Positions 37,945 through 46,216 of a stretch of DNA of 64,000 nucleotides are shown one piece after another. The notes below the pieces were generated by a model. The model worked only from the letters and a program-made list of their open reading frames with translations. It was not told where the DNA came from and did no database searches. The translations under genes were made by a program, and so were the position numbers. Positions within the stretch are counted from its first letter, which is position 1. Every line of letters starts with the position of its first letter. The stretch comes from Tautonia rosea (lineage in GTDB: Bacteria > Planctomycetota > Planctomycetia > Isosphaerales > Isosphaeraceae). The stretch lies in assembly GCF_012958305.1 (NCBI RefSeq), contig NZ_JABBYO010000001.1:248001-312000 (forward strand), in the 5' to 3' direction.

Positions 37945-39528
37945 TCAGAAGGGGGAGTTGGCCTCAGCCTCCTGGCGGCGTCGCTCAAACTCCTCGGTGC
38001 CCGGCAAGGGAACGGTCGTTCCTTCGGGGTTGAGCAAACGTTCAATGGCTGCGCGATCTGACGCCTCGACCACTCCCGGAATCGTCATGCCGTACGAGTA
38101 TCCGAGTGAGCTGAGCAACCGGTCGATCGGCAACGGGCGAAGTCCCAGGCGGCGGGCCTGCTCGATCGCGTCGGTCCGAGTGGTCGCGAAGGCAAGGTCG
38201 TCGAGATTCATCTCCTGGACCGACCTCATGTTCGAAGGCGTTCGGATCGGATCCCGTTCGTCAATGATGTAGTAGCTGATCCGAGCGTTCAGCTCACCCT
38301 GTTCTTGACCAACCGAAGGGGTTGGCAGGTCATAGTCCACCACACCGCCAGCGGCCTCGATCAATCGCTTCAGGTCCTCGCGATCATCGACGCCATCGCG
38401 ATTCATGTCGATCTTGCCGATCAGGGCGAAACGTTGCGGGCCGTCGGGGCTCCAGGCCGCCGAGTAAAGCTGGTCGCCGGTTCGCAAAGGATTATTCTTA
38501 TCGAACTGTTCCTCGATCGTTGCTACCGTGTCTCGATCGCCGACTTCGATCAGCTTGATCCGAGCCTTCGGCTTATCGCTTGGCAAGCCTGGGGCATCGG
38601 CATCGAATACTGACAGGATCATCTGAGGACGGGCACCCATGCTCCGCGTCAGGTTGGTTCGTACCCGACGGGTCGAGTAGTCAACGAAGGTCACATATCC
38701 GTCCGCATTGTCCAGAACGACTTCAGTCTTTTCCGTCTGATCACGCCAGAACTTCATCTGTTCCAGGATGTCAGAAATTCGATCTTCGTAATCGTCCTTC
38801 TGCGAGGCCAGATTGGTCGTCAAGCGGTCATTCTGGACCCGAAGTTCCGCCACCTGACGCTGGAGCTGACTCAACTGATCACGCTGATCTTCGAAGAGAC
38901 CTTCGTATTTTTGATGTTCGTTCTGGAGATCCTGTTGCGCGGCCTGAGCTGCTTGCTGCTGGCGGTTCAACTCGGTCTGGTTCACGTTGTCGACGTTTTC
39001 CAGTTGCCGACGAAGCCTGACATTGTCCGTCGCCAAGGCAGTGGCCAGACGAGACTGATTGGCAGTCAACGCGGCGAGCGTTTCGAGCGAACCTTTTAGT
39101 GTCGGAGTCAGGGTTGATTCATCGGTAAAGGTTTGAATCAGCCCGGTCAGATTTTCCCGGTAGCGAGCGACCTCGGTGCCGGTCGCGCCGTCGCGTTGCG
39201 CCTGGGAGATCGCCTCGTTCGCTGCGGTCAGTTGCTCACTGAGCGAGGAGACCAAGGCTTGCTGGTCCGTGTCGATCGTGGTCAGGACGGTTGCGGTATC
39301 AGACTGAACCTGATAACCGGCCCGATCGAGGACCGAGATCAAATTGTTATTTGCCTGGCTGGCCTTGGTGTTGGCCTGCGTTGCCTCGTTCCGAGCCGTG
39401 TTCCCTTGCTCGATCGCCTTGCTGTACTCTGAGTACAGGAAGTACGACGTCACCGCCAGGATCACCGTCAGTGAGACGAAGATCGCAACGGCGATTTTCA
39501 GTCCCTGCGATTCGTTGGCAGATGCCAT
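37945..39528 (-). CDS. Unknown coiled-coil protein with N-terminal anchor
   Basis: The 527-residue protein has one membrane helix near the N-terminus (IAVAIFVSLTVILAVTSYFLY, about 12-32), a long Gln/Asn/Ala-rich coiled coil to about residue 265 (strings such as NRQQQAAQAAQQDLQNEHQ) and a globular C-terminal 250 residues. The latter includes IDMNRDGVDDREDLKRLIEAAGG (about 373-395), which contains a DxNxDGxxD calcium-loop-like segment followed by a short helix that recalls a BRCT-type GG end; both readings are tentative. I recognise no family. GGGAGA precedes the ATG. It is presumably a membrane-tethered structural or scaffold protein, with the coiled coil outside or inside the membrane undetermined. 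Confidence 0.8.
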   Translation of the reverse strand: MASANESQGLKIAVAIFVSLTVILAVTSYFLYSEYSKAIEQGNTARNEATQANTKASQANNNLISVLDRAGYQVQSDTATVLTTIDTDQQALVSSLSEQLTAANEAISQAQRDGATGTEVARYRENLTGLIQTFTDESTLTPTLKGSLETLAALTANQSRLATALATDNVRLRRQLENVDNVNQTELNRQQQAAQAAQQDLQNEHQKYEGLFEDQRDQLSQLQRQVAELRVQNDRLTTNLASQKDDYEDRISDILEQMKFWRDQTEKTEVVLDNADGYVTFVDYSTRRVRTNLTRSMGARPQMILSVFDADAPGLPSDKPKARIKLIEVGDRDTVATIEEQFDKNNPLRTGDQLYSAAWSPDGPQRFALIGKIDMNRDGVDDREDLKRLIEAAGGVVDYDLPTPSVGQEQGELNARISYYIIDERDPIRTPSNMRSVQEMNLDDLAFATTRTDAIEQARRLGLRPLPIDRLLSSLGYSYGMTIPGVVEASDRAAIERLLNPEGTTVPLPGTEEFERRRQEAEANSPF

Positions 39529-39979
39529 GGATCAATATCTCCCGCCGGCCGGGCCGGATCCTCGGGGGTGGCCGGTCCAGGCTGTCCGCTGGTGCTTGGG
39601 ATAGTCGAATGGGGTCGAAAGGCGGCGATCGCGGGATCATCGGACCGGATCGCGAGAAGAGAGGAGTATCCGAAAGAGCAATCACTTCCAGATTTTAGGA
39701 GCCGTTCCGGCCTCGGTCAAACCAACCACGAGCGGCTTGAGACCACTTGCCGTCCTGACCGGCAGGGTCGACACAGGCCGATCCGAGCCGACCGTGATGA
39801 CTCGATTCGTTGGACGAGGGAACCCGCAAAAACGTTCCCGACGATTTCTCTTGCCCAGCTTCCGGAGGCCCTGGGGTTGGCAGGTCCCTTGACGCTCGCA
39901 AGCCGATCGACCGACAATCCCTTATCCCCCGGATGACCTGGTGCATTCCCCGTTTTGCTTGCCCTGATGGAACCGGCCA
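39529..39979. other. Divergent intergenic region before the M28 peptidase
   Basis: 451 bases between divergent genes, so both promoters should lie here. One plus-strand candidate is listed separately. Open frames in it are short and shadow-like. I see nothing else. Confidence 0.5.
39889..39918 (+). promoter_or_regulatory. sigma70-like promoter candidate for the M28 peptidase
   Basis: TTGACG at 39889-39894, an 18-base spacer and GACAAT at 39913-39918 (four of six consensus bases), 61 bases before the start codon. Pattern match only. Confidence 0.35.
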
Positions 39980-41893
39980 ATGTCCCCAATCCTTCTTGCT
40001 TCGGTTCGAGCGTGCTCGCGGCCCCTGGCGATCGTTGTGCCCTGGGTCCTGTTGGTTGGGATGGTCGAATCGGCCCGATCTCAGGAACTTTACCCCTCGT
40101 TGGCCCGCATCAAGGCTGATGTCGCCTTCCTTGCCGACGATGCCCAGGAGGGCCGCTCCCCCGGTTCGGCCGGAATCGAGCGATCGGCCCAGTATATCGC
40201 CCAGGTCTTCAAAGAGGTGGGCTTGACCCCCGCCCCCGGCCTCGACGACTACTATCAGCCGTTCACCATCACCGGATCGGCCCGGCTCGGGCGCTCCCAG
40301 TCGCTGGCCGCGACTGTCGACGAGGGGGAGACGATCGACGGCCGCCTCAGGCGAGATTTCATGCCCCTGAGTATCGGCGGCGCCGGCGCCTTCGAATCGC
40401 TCCCAATCGCCTTTGTTGGGTATGGCATCACCACGCCCGACGGAGCCGAATTCTCCTATGACGATTACGCCGGGATCGATGTCGAGGGTAAGGTCGTCAT
40501 CCTCCTCCGACGCGCTCCGAAGTACGACGAACCCGGTAGCCCATTCGCTCCCGATGGTGCCCGCCCGGTCGACGTTGCCACCTTCCGCCACAAGGCCATC
40601 AATGCCTTCCGCCACGGGGCCAAGGCGGTCCTCATGGTCAACGACGAGGCAGGCTTGAAGGGCGAGGAGGACGAACTCCTTCTCTTTACCTCTGCCGGAA
40701 CCGAGCGCTACACGACCATCCCCTTCGTCATGGCCCGACGTGCCTTTGTCGATCAACTGCTTAAGGCGGCTGGCGCTCCGCCCCTTTCGGAACTCGAAGC
40801 TCAGATTACGGCCGAAGCCACTCCCAAACCTGCCAGCCGATTGCTTGACAAGGTCGCCCTGACCGCCTCGATTGACGTGGAACAGCCGACCATCGTGGCC
40901 AAGAATGTCATCGGTGTGCTCGAAGGTGCCGGCCCGCTGGCCGACGAGACCGTGGTCATCGGCGCTCACTACGACCACCTCGGCAAAGGGGGGGCCGGAT
41001 CACTCGCTCCCTTCTCCTCCGACATCCATAACGGGGCCGACGACAACGCCTCGGGAACGTCGATGATGCTGGAAATGGCTCGACGCCTGGCCGCCCGCCC
41101 CGATCCGCTCCCCCGTCGCGTGGTCTTCATGGCCTTCTCGGCGGAAGAGCGTGGGTTGCTCGGTTCACGGTTCTACGTCGAGGATCAGCCGCTGATTCCG
41201 CTCGACCAGACGGTCTTCATGTTCAACTTCGATATGGTTGGCCGGTTGAATGAAAACCGCCAGTTGACGGTCTTCGGCGTTGATTCAACCCCTGGCCTCC
41301 GGGAACTGGTCACGGCGATCGGCTCCTCGCACGGGCTCGACCTCCGTCCCAATGCCCAGGTGGCCGGCAACAGCGACCACGCACCATTCTATGAGCGAGG
41401 CATCCCGGTGGCCTTTCTGTTCACCGGAACCCACCGCGACTATCACCGCCCCAGCGACACGGCTGAGAAGGTCAATTACGAAGGGATGGCCCAGATCGCC
41501 GACTACGCCGAATTGCTGCTTCTTGATGTCACCCGGCGTCCCGAGCGGCCCGTGTTCTCAGTCAGCGAGGAAGCCGAACCCGAGCCGCGGCGGATGGCCG
41601 CGGGCAACGGGGCTTCGCTTGGCACGATCCCCGATTATGATGAGAGCGTCGAGGGGCTTCGCCTCAACGGGGTCCGGGAAGGCAGCGCCGCCGCGAAGGC
41701 CGGTTTAACCGGCGGCGACATCATCATCGGGTTCGCCGGCAAGCCCGTCGGCACCATCTATGACTTCATGGAAGGGCTGAACGAGGCGAAGCCCGGCGAC
41801 CGAGTGGCCATCGAGGTTCGCCGAGGCGACGAAACCTTGACGCTCGAAGCCGTCCTTGATGCCTCTGCACCCCGAGAAGGGCACGACGATTGA
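39980..41893 (+). CDS. Exported M28 aminopeptidase with PA and PDZ domains
   Basis: The 637-residue protein has a signal peptide (about 1-35, ending ARSQ), a protease-associated-like insertion (about 130-270) and an M28 zinc-peptidase core. The usual metal and catalytic residues are visible: His330 in HYDHLG, Asp354 in NGADDNASG, the Glu pair in AEERGLLGS, Asp in NFDMVGRL and His in GTHRDYH, so a co-catalytic two-zinc site is expected. The C-terminal 95 residues form a PDZ domain (GVREGSAAAKAGLTGGDII). It should cleave N-terminal residues of extracytoplasmic peptides. The PDZ may dock substrates or partners. It is upstream of, but probably separated by hairpins from, the ABC operon. Confidence 0.92.
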   Translation: MSPILLASVRACSRPLAIVVPWVLLVGMVESARSQELYPSLARIKADVAFLADDAQEGRSPGSAGIERSAQYIAQVFKEVGLTPAPGLDDYYQPFTITGSARLGRSQSLAATVDEGETIDGRLRRDFMPLSIGGAGAFESLPIAFVGYGITTPDGAEFSYDDYAGIDVEGKVVILLRRAPKYDEPGSPFAPDGARPVDVATFRHKAINAFRHGAKAVLMVNDEAGLKGEEDELLLFTSAGTERYTTIPFVMARRAFVDQLLKAAGAPPLSELEAQITAEATPKPASRLLDKVALTASIDVEQPTIVAKNVIGVLEGAGPLADETVVIGAHYDHLGKGGAGSLAPFSSDIHNGADDNASGTSMMLEMARRLAARPDPLPRRVVFMAFSAEERGLLGSRFYVEDQPLIPLDQTVFMFNFDMVGRLNENRQLTVFGVDSTPGLRELVTAIGSSHGLDLRPNAQVAGNSDHAPFYERGIPVAFLFTGTHRDYHRPSDTAEKVNYEGMAQIADYAELLLLDVTRRPERPVFSVSEEAEPEPRRMAAGNGASLGTIPDYDESVEGLRLNGVREGSAAAKAGLTGGDIIIGFAGKPVGTIYDFMEGLNEAKPGDRVAIEVRRGDETLTLEAVLDASAPREGHDD

Positions 41894-41913
41894 TCGAACT
41901 GGCCGAAAAACGG

Positions 41914-41934
41914 CTGGGGCCATCCTGACCCCAG
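41914..41934 (+). terminator. First of two hairpins after the M28 gene
   Basis: CTGGGG at 41914-41919 pairs with CCCCAG at 41929-41934, 20 bases after the stop. No T tract follows directly. Confidence 0.35.
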
Positions 41935-41970
41935 TCGTTCCAGAGACCGCATGGTTCCAGTTCCAGGAAT

Positions 41971-41994
41971 GGCTGGGATCGCCATGCCCCAGCC
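41971..41994 (+). terminator. Second hairpin after the M28 gene, with T-rich tail
   Basis: GGCTGGG at 41971-41977 pairs perfectly with CCCAGCC at 41988-41994 and is followed by TCCCACTTGTGCTTTT, the better intrinsic terminator of the pair. It separates the peptidase from the ABC operon. Confidence 0.55.
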
Positions 41995-42140
41995 TCCCAC
42001 TTGTGCTTTTCATCAGTAATGTGCGAGGTGCTGTACGGTCGGCTCGAACACCGATCAACGTGTTGATCCACTGATTCGCTCTCGTCTCGATTCTCCGGCG
42101 ATCGCGTCCTTTGGGGAACCGATCCCAGAACCGCCCCCTC

Positions 42141-43259
42141 ATGACTCGAACCGGAACATCAACCCCGATCATGATTCTGCTGCCGGCCGTCATCCTGAGC
42201 CTCTCGGGATGTTCGGACGATCGGTCCCAGGTGGTGATCGCGACCCCCTGGGACCGCACAACCTGCCGGCAGTTCACCGCCCTTCTTGCTCAAGCTTCCG
42301 GCGATCCAATTCCCGTGATCCGCTGGGTTCGTCTCGATCCGTGGGACGATCCTGCCCGCCTGATTGAGGCAGACCACACGGTCCATCTGCTCCTCGGCTG
42401 GCCGACCGCTACCCTTGCGGAACTCAACGATCGCGGACGTCTCGACCGGTCCGAAGCCGGGACATTCCGCTGCGTCGGAACCGAAGGTTCGGAACGGTTC
42501 CGATTCACTTCCCCGGATACTTCGGCCACGGCGATCCTCCCTGGCGATCCTCGGATTGACCCAGTTGCCCGTCGCCAGGTTGCCTCCCGACTGGCTCGGG
42601 GAGCGGGACGAACGGGTTACGCCTCCCTCATCGAGTCTGGCTTGTCGAGTGTCCACTCGGCCGAAGATCCTGCACCAGTTCGGGAGTCTGAAGGATTCAG
42701 CGTCGCGTCGATCGCCACCCCAGTGCATCCCGAAGCCCGCGCGTTTCGTGACCGACTCCGCAAGCAATGGAACCACGAGCCGCTTGCATTGGGCAGAGGC
42801 TCGCCCGTGACTCCTTCCGTTCGGACGCTCTCTGCCGAGCTGATCGGGGCCACTCTCGTCGATGCGGAGACGGAACTGCATCGAGCCCGGGAGATCCTCA
42901 GGCAATGGCCCGATGCCGACGATGGGCGTTCCCTGCTCGTCGAGCCGCCGCTCTGGCCTCCCGACTCGATCCGAAGGCTGGCGAACGACCCGACGCGACG
43001 CTCCATGATCGAAACGCTGGCCGCCGCCCTGGTGGACGACCCCGAGTCGAGGGCCTGGCTGCTCGACTCCTGGCAGGCGCCCCCTCGCCCCGTCGATGGC
43101 GCCCTGCTGGACGCTCTGGCGACGGCCAATGAGGGCCGATTGCTCCGATCAACTCGCGTCTTGCCCTGGCTTCGAGCCGAGTGGACGGCCTGGGCTCGTC
43201 AGCGATACGCTCAGATCGCCCGGGAACTGGACGTTGGGGCCGAGGAGACTGCCCGATGA
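42141..43259 (+). CDS. Lipoprotein, binding-protein-like (ABC operon)
   Basis: The 372-residue protein has a lipoprotein signal with lipobox LSGC (Cys24). The mature part begins with a VVIATPWDRTTCRQFTALL strand-helix unit and later LLLGWPTATLAELNDRGRL, a pattern loosely like the iron/thiamine-type extracellular binding proteins (FbpA-like), but the ligand-binding tyrosines typical of ferric-ion proteins are not evident. The C-terminal third is helical and rich in Trp and Arg. Its stop overlaps the start of the ATPase gene by four bases, so it belongs to the importer-like operon that follows. Substrate unknown; the divergence from known binding proteins is strong. Confidence 0.75.
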   Translation: MTRTGTSTPIMILLPAVILSLSGCSDDRSQVVIATPWDRTTCRQFTALLAQASGDPIPVIRWVRLDPWDDPARLIEADHTVHLLLGWPTATLAELNDRGRLDRSEAGTFRCVGTEGSERFRFTSPDTSATAILPGDPRIDPVARRQVASRLARGAGRTGYASLIESGLSSVHSAEDPAPVRESEGFSVASIATPVHPEARAFRDRLRKQWNHEPLALGRGSPVTPSVRTLSAELIGATLVDAETELHRAREILRQWPDADDGRSLLVEPPLWPPDSIRRLANDPTRRSMIETLAAALVDDPESRAWLLDSWQAPPRPVDGALLDALATANEGRLLRSTRVLPWLRAEWTAWARQRYAQIARELDVGAEETAR

Positions 43260-44371
43260 GCCGCCTCCTCTGCGAAGGGCTCTCGAAACGGTATGACCGG
43301 ATCGCCGTGGTCGACGAGGTGAGTCTGGAGGTCAAGTCCGGGCAATGGCTTGCGGTCCTCGGTCCCCCTGGCTCGGGCAAATCGAGCCTCGCCCGGGTGA
43401 TCGTGGGGCTCGACCGTCCCGATCGTGGCGAGATCTTCGTCGATGATCGCCTGATTCAGACGACCCGACCCCACGAGCGCGGCTTCGGCTACCTCGGGCC
43501 GTCGGAGGCCCTCTGGCCTCATCTGACGATCGCCGAGAACGTCGGTTACGGGCTTCGGGCGCGAGGGATTGCTCGGAAAGATCGACTCCGGAAGGTCGAG
43601 GAGGCCCTCACGACGATTGGACTCGAAACCCTGGCCGATCGGCTTCCCTCGGCCCTGGATGACCTGCAACGCCGGAGGGCCGAGTTGGCCCGAGCGATTG
43701 TTGACGACCCCCGCATCCTCATTCTCGACGAGCCGACCGGGCCACTCGACCCCCGCAATCGCCCGGCCTTTCGCGATGAGCTGCGACGGCTTCGGACCAG
43801 TTGGGATCGAACCGTCGTGGTCCTGACCCAGCATCGAGACGACGCCCTGGCCTTCTCCGATCGCCTGGCGGTCATGGACCTGGGTCGGATCGTCCAGGTC
43901 GGCTCATCCGAGGAGGTTTACGGCACCCCGGCCGATGCGTTCGTGGCTCAGTTGCTCGGGCCGGTGAACCTGTTCCAGGGGCAGGTGGCCGGGGCGTCGA
44001 TGTCGGGAGAGCTGTTCGTTCGGACCACGATCGGCCGCCTCGTCGGCCGCCTGGCGACCCGCGCCGAGCCTCCGGTCGGCACGCCGGTCACGGTGGCCAT
44101 CCGTCCCGAGTCGATCCGCCTGGGTCCAAACCTGCCGGTCGATGCCAATCGGTTTCAGGTCACGGTCGAGCGGCAGGTGTTTCAAGGGGCATTGCGCTCA
44201 GTCGACCTGCGAGGCCCCGGCGACTGGCCGCTTATGGCCTCGGCGCTTCATCCGCAGGCCCCCGACCTCCGCGAAGGCCAGCCCTTGACCGTTGCCGTGG
44301 CCCCCGATCATGTCGTCGTCCTGCTCGGTCGTTATGCGACGGTCCCGAAGCCTGGCGAGCCGGTCTCGTGA
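43256..44371 (+). CDS. ABC transporter ATPase with degenerate catalytic motifs
   Basis: The 371-residue protein has the length and C-terminal TOBE-like domain (about 235-365) of Fe/spermidine/maltose-type importers. Walker A GPPGSGKS (36-43) and Walker B ILILDEP (154-160, catalytic Glu159) are intact. Aligned to MalK, however, the Q-loop Gln is Pro82 (LGPSEALWPH), the LSGGQ signature reads LDDLQ (134-138), and the switch-loop His is Gln192 (LTQHRDD). All residues that couple ATP hydrolysis across the dimer are therefore changed, while nucleotide binding should remain. The gene overlaps the upstream lipoprotein gene (ATGA) and is followed by the permease after 16 bases. It may be a slow, regulatory or re-purposed ATPase. 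Confidence 0.85.
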   Translation: MSRLLCEGLSKRYDRIAVVDEVSLEVKSGQWLAVLGPPGSGKSSLARVIVGLDRPDRGEIFVDDRLIQTTRPHERGFGYLGPSEALWPHLTIAENVGYGLRARGIARKDRLRKVEEALTTIGLETLADRLPSALDDLQRRRAELARAIVDDPRILILDEPTGPLDPRNRPAFRDELRRLRTSWDRTVVVLTQHRDDALAFSDRLAVMDLGRIVQVGSSEEVYGTPADAFVAQLLGPVNLFQGQVAGASMSGELFVRTTIGRLVGRLATRAEPPVGTPVTVAIRPESIRLGPNLPVDANRFQVTVERQVFQGALRSVDLRGPGDWPLMASALHPQAPDLREGQPLTVAVAPDHVVVLLGRYATVPKPGEPVS

Positions 44372-44387
44372 TGCCGAGGAGGGGCCG

Positions 44388-46049
44388 ATGACCCGAATCG
44401 TGAGGCTCCTCGGAGCCCTGGTTGCTGTCGCCCTGATCGTCGTGCCGGGGCTGAGTCTCCTCCTGGCCTCGGTCCTCACCGTCGAGACCGCGGACGTCCC
44501 GAGCGTGACCGTCGTCCACTGGGGTTTGACCCTTTCTGATCCGTTCGTGCGCGACTGCCTCAGGAACAGCCTGGCGATCACCGGAAGTGTCGTCGCGCTG
44601 GCCACGATTTCGGGCATCATCCTGGCTCGCATTGCCTGGGGATGCCGAGGATGGCGAGGGGCGGCGGCCTTGCTCCTGATTCGTTTGGGGGCCGGATGCC
44701 ACCCGTGTGTGATGGCGATCGCCTGGCTGATGATCTTCGACAGGCTCGACTCCTCCGGCCAGTTCGTTCCACAATGGCTTGACGGTTCCCGAGGCCGATG
44801 GCTCCTGCTTGGCCTCTCACAGTTCGGGTTTGCCTCAGCCTGGATTGCCTGGTGGACTGGCCGAGCGCTCGACCGAATCGGGTCGGAATGGCTGCGGGTG
44901 GCCGCGTGTTCCGGAGCCAGCCGCCGATGGCTCTGGCGGACCTCGATCTGGCCGTTGATTCGGCCGACCGTCGCTCGGGTCTCGGCTTCGGTCTTCGTGG
45001 TGCTCCTGATCGAGCCGGGGGGCCCCCTGGTGCTCGGTCTTCGTCGAACGCTGGGCGCTCAAATTGTCGGATCGCTCTGGATGACCTCGCGAGGTGATGC
45101 CCCTCGGGCCGCGACACTCGCGGCGCTGGCCGTTGGACTGTCGGTGCTGGTCCGAGTGGCCTTGAGGCGATGGGGAGGCACGGACCATCTGGCCTCGATC
45201 CCTTCTTCCCCCGCAGAGCCTGCTGCGTCGATGGTTTCGCAGGGTCGTTTCCGGTCGTTTCTTGCCCTCCTCGTGATCGTGATGTGGACCACGATCGCGC
45301 TGGGTCCGGCCGCGACCCTGGCAATCGAGTGGGTCCGCTCGGTGGAATTCGGTGATTGGTCAATGGCCTTGCATGATGCCTGGCATGGCCTGGCCCCGAT
45401 TCTCGGCTGGTCGTGCGCGCTGGGAGGGGCCTCAACGCTGCTTGCAATGGCCCTCGCCTGGCCGCTCTCGGCCTTCCATCGCGGTGATGTTGCGCTGGTT
45501 AGCCTGAACGCGGTGCCTCCGCTGACAATTGGCGTCGGCTTGCTCGGGCTCTGGCAGATTTCCCGGTCCTTGACCGGTGAATCGCCGATCGTCGAGGTCC
45601 TCAGCCGAGTTGGTCAGCAGATCGACCCCTACCATGCACCGTGGCTCCTCGTGACCTGGGGAACGGCCCTGGTTCATCTGCCCTGGGCGGTTGCGGCTGC
45701 GCGATCGGCCCGATCCATCGATGCGCCGGCACTTCACGATGAAGCCCGAATGGCGGGACATCGCATGGCCGTTCGCCGGACTTTGGTGTTCTGGCCAATT
45801 GGGCTACGTCGCTGCGTGGTTCCTGCCCTGGGGCTGGCCCTGCTGGCGGCCTCGGGTCTGTCACCGGGCCTGGTATTGACGCCATTGGAACCGTTCCGGC
45901 CGATTGCTGCCTGGGTAGTTCGAGACGCAATGAGCGAGCCGATCGCAGGTCCGGAGGTGCTTCTGGCGTTGTTGGCCTCGATGCTTGGTGTGTTTCTCTT
46001 GCTGCGCCCGGATCGGGCTCCCGAATCGCTCGCCATCCTCCGGAACTAA
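44388..46049 (+). CDS. ABC transporter double-domain permease (FbpB-like)
   Basis: The 553-residue protein has about eleven or twelve membrane helices in two repeats with a hydrophilic break near residue 285, the fused double permease seen in FbpB/ThiP-type importers. An EAA-like cytoplasmic loop for ATPase contact is seen in each half: EWLRVAACSGASRRWLWRTS near 165 and DEARMAGHRMAVRRTLVFWP near 455. The first is poor: the usual Gly is kept only loosely. A perfect AGGAGG lies 7 bases before the ATG. Being a fused permease, it would need two copies of the single ATPase encoded upstream, so both ATP sites would carry the same degenerate motifs. Confidence 0.85.
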   Translation: MTRIVRLLGALVAVALIVVPGLSLLLASVLTVETADVPSVTVVHWGLTLSDPFVRDCLRNSLAITGSVVALATISGIILARIAWGCRGWRGAAALLLIRLGAGCHPCVMAIAWLMIFDRLDSSGQFVPQWLDGSRGRWLLLGLSQFGFASAWIAWWTGRALDRIGSEWLRVAACSGASRRWLWRTSIWPLIRPTVARVSASVFVVLLIEPGGPLVLGLRRTLGAQIVGSLWMTSRGDAPRAATLAALAVGLSVLVRVALRRWGGTDHLASIPSSPAEPAASMVSQGRFRSFLALLVIVMWTTIALGPAATLAIEWVRSVEFGDWSMALHDAWHGLAPILGWSCALGGASTLLAMALAWPLSAFHRGDVALVSLNAVPPLTIGVGLLGLWQISRSLTGESPIVEVLSRVGQQIDPYHAPWLLVTWGTALVHLPWAVAAARSARSIDAPALHDEARMAGHRMAVRRTLVFWPIGLRRCVVPALGLALLAASGLSPGLVLTPLEPFRPIAAWVVRDAMSEPIAGPEVLLALLASMLGVFLLLRPDRAPESLAILRN

Positions 46050-46058
46050 GCCGCCGCT

Positions 46059-46075
46059 GATCGGACGATCCGATC
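46059..46075 (+). terminator. Hairpin after the ABC operon
   Basis: GATCGGA at 46059-46065 pairs perfectly with TCCGATC at 46069-46075 around CGA, ten bases after the permease stop; a weak T-containing stretch follows (GGTTCGGAGTTTGTT). Confidence 0.45.
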
Positions 46076-46124
46076 GGTTCGGAGTTTGTTGATCGGCAGT
46101 TCCGGGTTCATCTCAACCTGCTCG

Positions 46125-46152
46125 TTGATCAGAATAACACCTTGCGTATGAT
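46125..46152 (+). promoter_or_regulatory. sigma70-like promoter candidate for the TPR kinase
   Basis: TTGATC at 46125-46130, a 16-base spacer and TATGAT at 46147-46152 (five of six consensus bases) lie 64 bases before the chosen start, in an AT-richer patch than its surroundings. Confidence 0.45.
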
Positions 46153-46216
46153 GTGTCTTTGGTGGTCGCTTCACGTTTGGGTGCGACGGTTTCTTATGTA
46201 GATGTCGAGGTGTGCA

